In this document: positions 6,487 to 8,812 of the stretch, piece by piece
Layout: every line of letters begins with the position of its first letter
Numbering within the stretch: the stretch's first letter is position 1
Assembly (NCBI GenBank): GCA_003223065.1
Contig: QHXU01000193.1
Coordinates: 1 to 8,812 of the forward strand
DNA from: Acidobacteriota bacterium
GTDB taxonomy: Bacteria > Acidobacteriota > Terriglobia > Bryobacterales > Bryobacteraceae
Length of the DNA: 8,812 nucleotides
Direction: 5' to 3'
Notes under the pieces: generated by a model
The model's input: the letters and a program-made list of their open reading frames with translations, nothing else
What the model was told of the DNA's origin: nothing
The model's database searches: none
Made by a program: the position numbers and the translations under genes

Positions 6487-7557
6487 CTACTCTTTTTGAA
6501 TCTGAACCAGTTGCCCCCGCGGCGGGGCCAGCAGCCGCTTCGGCAATTTCGATCCGTAAACCAGCCGTTCCACGACCGGTACCGCTCGTCGAACCCATTT
6601 GCCGTGCAGCACCAGACTCCCGGCCACCAGGAGCGGATGCGGAACCGTCGTGCAGCACCGCGCGCACATGTCGACTTCCCCTGCGCGGCCCTCCGCGTGC
6701 AAACGGCGCAGCCGGCGCATCGATTCCGAGTTGAAGATCTCCGCGAGAGACTGTTCGGCCATGTGTCCCACAGGCGCGCCATCGAGCATGTAGCTCTGGC
6801 AGCACGGATACACGTTTCCGTCCTGCTTCACGTACATTGGACCACGCCACAGGTAGTGGCAGGGGCGGCTGCTCTCTCGCTTTCCCTCCTGCTGCACCAG
6901 GTTGGTTTCGTCTTCCTTCACGCGCACCTGGTCTACACCGGGCACCGCTCTCCAGAAACGCCGGAATTCCTCCACCTCGTGCGCGTTGCCCGGCATTCGC
7001 ACCATCTGCACCACGATCTGCATTCCGGCGCCACGCTCGTGCTTCATGCGCGCAAAGCGCACGAAATTCTCACGCACTTTCTCAAATCGCGCGCCTTTCC
7101 GGTAATGCTCGAACGTTTCCTTGGACGCGCCGTCGAAGCTCAGCGTGATGTGCGCCAGACGCGTTTCGAGCAGCCGCTCGGCGGTCTTTTCGTCGAGAAA
7201 CGTGCCGTTGGTGGAAAGTAAAGTCGAAATGCCGTGGCGCTCGCAATACTCGATCCGCTCGAAGATCCTGCGATCCATGAACGGCTCCCCAAGCCCGATC
7301 AGCATCATGTGTTCGCCCGTTCGCGAAGCCCCCTCGACCAGGCGCTCGAAAATCTCGTCGGCCATGTCTTCCTTGGGCTGTTTGTGAGTCTCGCGCGGAC
7401 ACATGGGGCAATACAGATTGCATTTCGCCGTTGTTTCGACGATGTACTCCACCGGCAGCGCCGGAACACGCTCGCGGCGGCGCAGGTAGCTCCACAACAA
7501 TTTCGCGCGATTGGAAAAACGCATGCGCAACCACCATCTTCGCACCGTTTGCGTCAT
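6487..7557 (-). CDS. Radical SAM/SPASM domain protein, function unknown
   Basis: The ~356-residue product is a radical SAM enzyme with the [4Fe-4S] motif CNLYCPMC (Cys46, Cys50, Cys53 from the ATG), a GLGEP glycine-rich segment (~88-92), STNGTFL and LSFDGA strands, and a C-terminal SPASM-like region. The latter has CHYLWRGPMYVKQDGNVYPCC (Cys233, 252, 253) and DMCARCC (Cys298, 301, 302), probably holding an auxiliary iron-sulfur cluster. SPASM enzymes modify peptides, proteins or small molecules. The substrate here cannot be named, and no precursor peptide gene is visible next to it. A basic ~50-residue tail follows. I chose the ATG at 7557. An earlier in-frame TTG at 7575 lies inside a palindrome and adds only six residues. 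The gene may be monocistronic: hfq downstream has its own likely promoter. Confidence 0.87.
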   Translation of the reverse strand: MTQTVRRWWLRMRFSNRAKLLWSYLRRRERVPALPVEYIVETTAKCNLYCPMCPRETHKQPKEDMADEIFERLVEGASRTGEHMMLIGLGEPFMDRRIFERIEYCERHGISTLLSTNGTFLDEKTAERLLETRLAHITLSFDGASKETFEHYRKGARFEKVRENFVRFARMKHERGAGMQIVVQMVRMPGNAHEVEEFRRFWRAVPGVDQVRVKEDETNLVQQEGKRESSRPCHYLWRGPMYVKQDGNVYPCCQSYMLDGAPVGHMAEQSLAEIFNSESMRRLRRLHAEGRAGEVDMCARCCTTVPHPLLVAGSLVLHGKWVRRAVPVVERLVYGSKLPKRLLAPPRGQLVQIQKE

Positions 7558-7566
7558 GCTGAGATA

Positions 7567-7585
7567 CACAGGCAAAATGCCTGTG
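7567..7585. repeat. Perfect 8-bp inverted repeat between divergent genes
   Basis: The arms CACAGGCA and TGCCTGTG are separated by AAA, filling much of the 41-bp gap between the radical SAM gene (minus) and the epimerase gene (plus). It may be an operator shared by the two divergent genes or a copy of a short dispersed palindromic (REP-like) element. The flanking CCACACCA on one side recalls such elements in Acidobacteria, by memory only. Its overlap with the TTG at 7575 argues against that codon as a start. Confidence 0.6.
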
Positions 7586-7598
7586 CCACACCAGGCGG

Positions 7599-8459
7599 AT
7601 GAGAATCATCACCGGGGCTACAGGCTTCATCGGGCGGCGAGTCGTTGAACGCTTGCGGGCGGAGGGTCACGCGGTGCGAGGTATTTCCACCCGCACGCCG
7701 CCCCGGCCCGAGGATCTCGAGGGCTGCGATGCCGTCATTCATCTGAGCGGCGAGCCCGTGGCGCAGCGTTGGACGCCCGATGCCCGCGAAAGGATTCGCG
7801 CGAGCCGCGTCGAGGGCACGCGGGCCCTGGTGGCCGCTTTCAGGCCGGGGTCGCCATCGGTGCTTGTGAGCGCTTCCGCAGTCGGCTACTATGGCTCGCG
7901 CGGCGAGGAGATCCTGAACGAAAACGCTTCTCCCGCCACCGACTTCCTGGCTACAGTTGCAGTCGAATGGGAAAGGGAAGCGCAGAATGCCGAAAAACTC
8001 GGTGTGCGCGTGGTCAGGCTGCGGATCGCCATGGTTCTCGGACCGGACGGCGGAGCGCTCGAACGGATGCTGCTGCCATTCCGGCTGGGCATCGGCGGAC
8101 GCATCGGCAGCGGCAAGCAGTGGATGTCCTGGATCCATCGGGAGGACTTGGTATCGCTGATCAGGTTCGCGCTGGACAATCCCTCTGTTCGCGGCGCGGT
8201 CAACGCGTGCGCGCCCAACCCCGTCACCAATGCCGAATTCACACGCGCGCTCGCACGCGCGCTTCACCGCCCGGCGATCTTTCCGATCCCGCGGTTCGCG
8301 CTGAAGCTCCTGTTCGGCGAAATGGCTGAGATCATCTTTGCCAGCCAGCGAGCCATTCCCGAAGCGGCCGTCCGGGCCGGATTCGAGTTCCGTTTCCCCG
8401 AGGCCGGGGCCGCCTTGAACGATGTCCTGATGTCTTTACGTGCACGCTCAAGTGGCTGA
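7599..8459 (+). CDS. TIGR01777 family epimerase/oxidoreductase (YfcH-like)
   Basis: The 286-residue product is a full-length member of the TIGR01777 family, an atypical short-chain dehydrogenase/epimerase group that includes E. coli YfcH and whose substrate is unknown. The Rossmann motif GATGFIG is at residues 6-12. Family blocks follow in order: HLSGEPVAQRW (48-58), SASAVGYYG (91-99) with the catalytic-type Tyr, VLGPDGGALERMLLPFRLGIGG, QWMSWIHREDL (174-184), and NACAPNPVTNAEF. The C-terminal DUF1731 domain (~230-280) includes RPAIFPIPRFALKLLFGEMAE and GFEFRFPE. The start at 7599 places the Rossmann loop at the usual distance from the N-terminus. The ribosome site is weak (AGGCGG directly before the ATG). 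The 3' end overlaps the convergent adenosyltransferase gene by 12 bp. Confidence 0.93.
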   Translation: MRIITGATGFIGRRVVERLRAEGHAVRGISTRTPPRPEDLEGCDAVIHLSGEPVAQRWTPDARERIRASRVEGTRALVAAFRPGSPSVLVSASAVGYYGSRGEEILNENASPATDFLATVAVEWEREAQNAEKLGVRVVRLRIAMVLGPDGGALERMLLPFRLGIGGRIGSGKQWMSWIHREDLVSLIRFALDNPSVRGAVNACAPNPVTNAEFTRALARALHRPAIFPIPRFALKLLFGEMAEIIFASQRAIPEAAVRAGFEFRFPEAGAALNDVLMSLRARSSG

Positions 8460-8812
8460 CGCCGCCTGGTTCGGGTCCCACAGGACTTCCGGAGTTCCGA
8501 GCACGAAATTGGCCCAGCGGCTCCAGACGAAGATGGCGTCGCTGAGCCGGTTCAGGTATTGAATCGCCTCGGGTGGCACCGGTTCTTCGCGCGCGAGCGA
8601 TACCAGCAACCGCTCAGCGCGGCGGCAAACGGTTCGCGCGACGTGCAGTTCGGCGTTCACCCGCGAGCCTCCAGGCAACACGAAGCTGCGCAGCCGCGGA
8701 AGGTCCTCGTTCATCGCGTCGATCTCGCGCTCGAGTTGCTCAATTTCGGTCCCCGTGATCCGCGCCTGTTTCGGATGCACGTCTTCCGGCTTGGTCGCCA
8801 GAATCGAGCCTA
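8448..8812 (-). CDS. PduO-type cob(I)alamin adenosyltransferase, C-terminal part (5' end outside window)
   Basis: The product matches the C-terminal two-thirds of PduO/MMAB-type ATP:cob(I)alamin adenosyltransferases, which make coenzyme B12 (adenosylcobalamin) in the cytoplasm. Visible blocks are GSILATKPEDVHPKQARIT, IEQLEREIDAMNEDLP, FVLPGG, LHVARTVCRRAERLLVSL (the nucleotide-binding Arg/Glu helix of the family) and YLNRLSDAIFVWSRWAN. The frame stays open to the right edge. The GTG at 8778-8780 is internal, because the ten codons before it still read as family sequence (GSILATKPED). The N-terminal GDxGxT ATP-binding part lies beyond the edge. Its presence implies at least one adenosylcobalamin-dependent enzyme elsewhere in the genome. 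It converges on the epimerase gene, with a 12-bp overlap of 3' ends. Confidence 0.92.
   Translation of the reverse strand, partial: GSILATKPEDVHPKQARITGTEIEQLEREIDAMNEDLPRLRSFVLPGGSRVNAELHVARTVCRRAERLLVSLAREEPVPPEAIQYLNRLSDAIFVWSRWANFVLGTPEVLWDPNQAASAT

Noticed and set aside
6496..7221. Long open frame (241 codons, +) opposite the radical SAM gene
   Set aside because: The opposite strand has the cysteine motifs and family blocks. This frame is His/Arg-rich with no domain.
7573..7575. TTG as the start of the radical SAM gene
   Set aside because: It adds only six residues, lies inside a palindrome, and a normal ATG follows at 7557.

Overview
The window is a GC-rich piece of bacterial chromosome with tightly packed genes and several GTG/TTG starts. 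The mix of genes suggests a Gram-negative soil-type bacterium: an exosortase/EpsI pair, a secreted gamma-glutamyltransferase-like enzyme, a secreted S9-type hydrolase, and an Hfq with an Acidobacteriota-like core. My best guess is Acidobacteriota (Solibacter/Bryobacter-like), from recall of protein flavour rather than any search.

Layout. Positions 1-915 (+) hold the end of an exosortase gene and an overlapping epsI-like gene, part of an exopolysaccharide/protein-sorting locus that continues off the left edge. Positions 945-2627 (+) encode an exported gamma-glutamyltransferase-family enzyme. Its stop codon overlaps the GTG start of a wrecked P1-family (DmpA-type) aminopeptidase gene (2624-2907), which keeps its two ends but has lost its middle and carries two frameshifts. 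A secreted alpha/beta hydrolase (prolyl oligopeptidase-like) follows at 2960-3991 (+).

The strand then switches. Read leftward on the minus strand, the order is a radical SAM/SPASM protein (7557-6487), hfq (6353-6063), hflX (6059-4728) and pgsA (4692-4018). hfq and hflX are almost fused: same frame, separated by one stop codon and one sense codon. The 133-bp gap before hfq holds a -10-like box flanked by two back-to-back 13-bp palindromes, the best candidate regulatory site in the window. The 3' end of pgsA runs into five copies of a 7-bp repeat that encode the last residues of the protein. On the right, a TIGR01777-family epimerase-like gene (7599-8459, +) diverges from the radical SAM gene across a 41-bp gap containing a perfect short palindrome. 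It converges, with a 12-bp overlap, on a PduO-type cobalamin adenosyltransferase gene (minus strand) that runs off the right edge.

How the genes fit together: hfq-hflX is a conserved RNA/ribosome-stress pairing, with the membrane-lipid gene pgsA downstream. The GGT/P1-peptidase/S9-hydrolase stretch looks like a small secreted peptide-degradation cluster that has lost one member. I see no CRISPR array, insertion sequence, tRNA or rRNA gene, and no clear new multi-gene system. The unusual points are local: the pseudogene, the altered GGT active site, the hfq operator, the hfq/hflX same-frame junction and the repeat-encoded PgsA tail.
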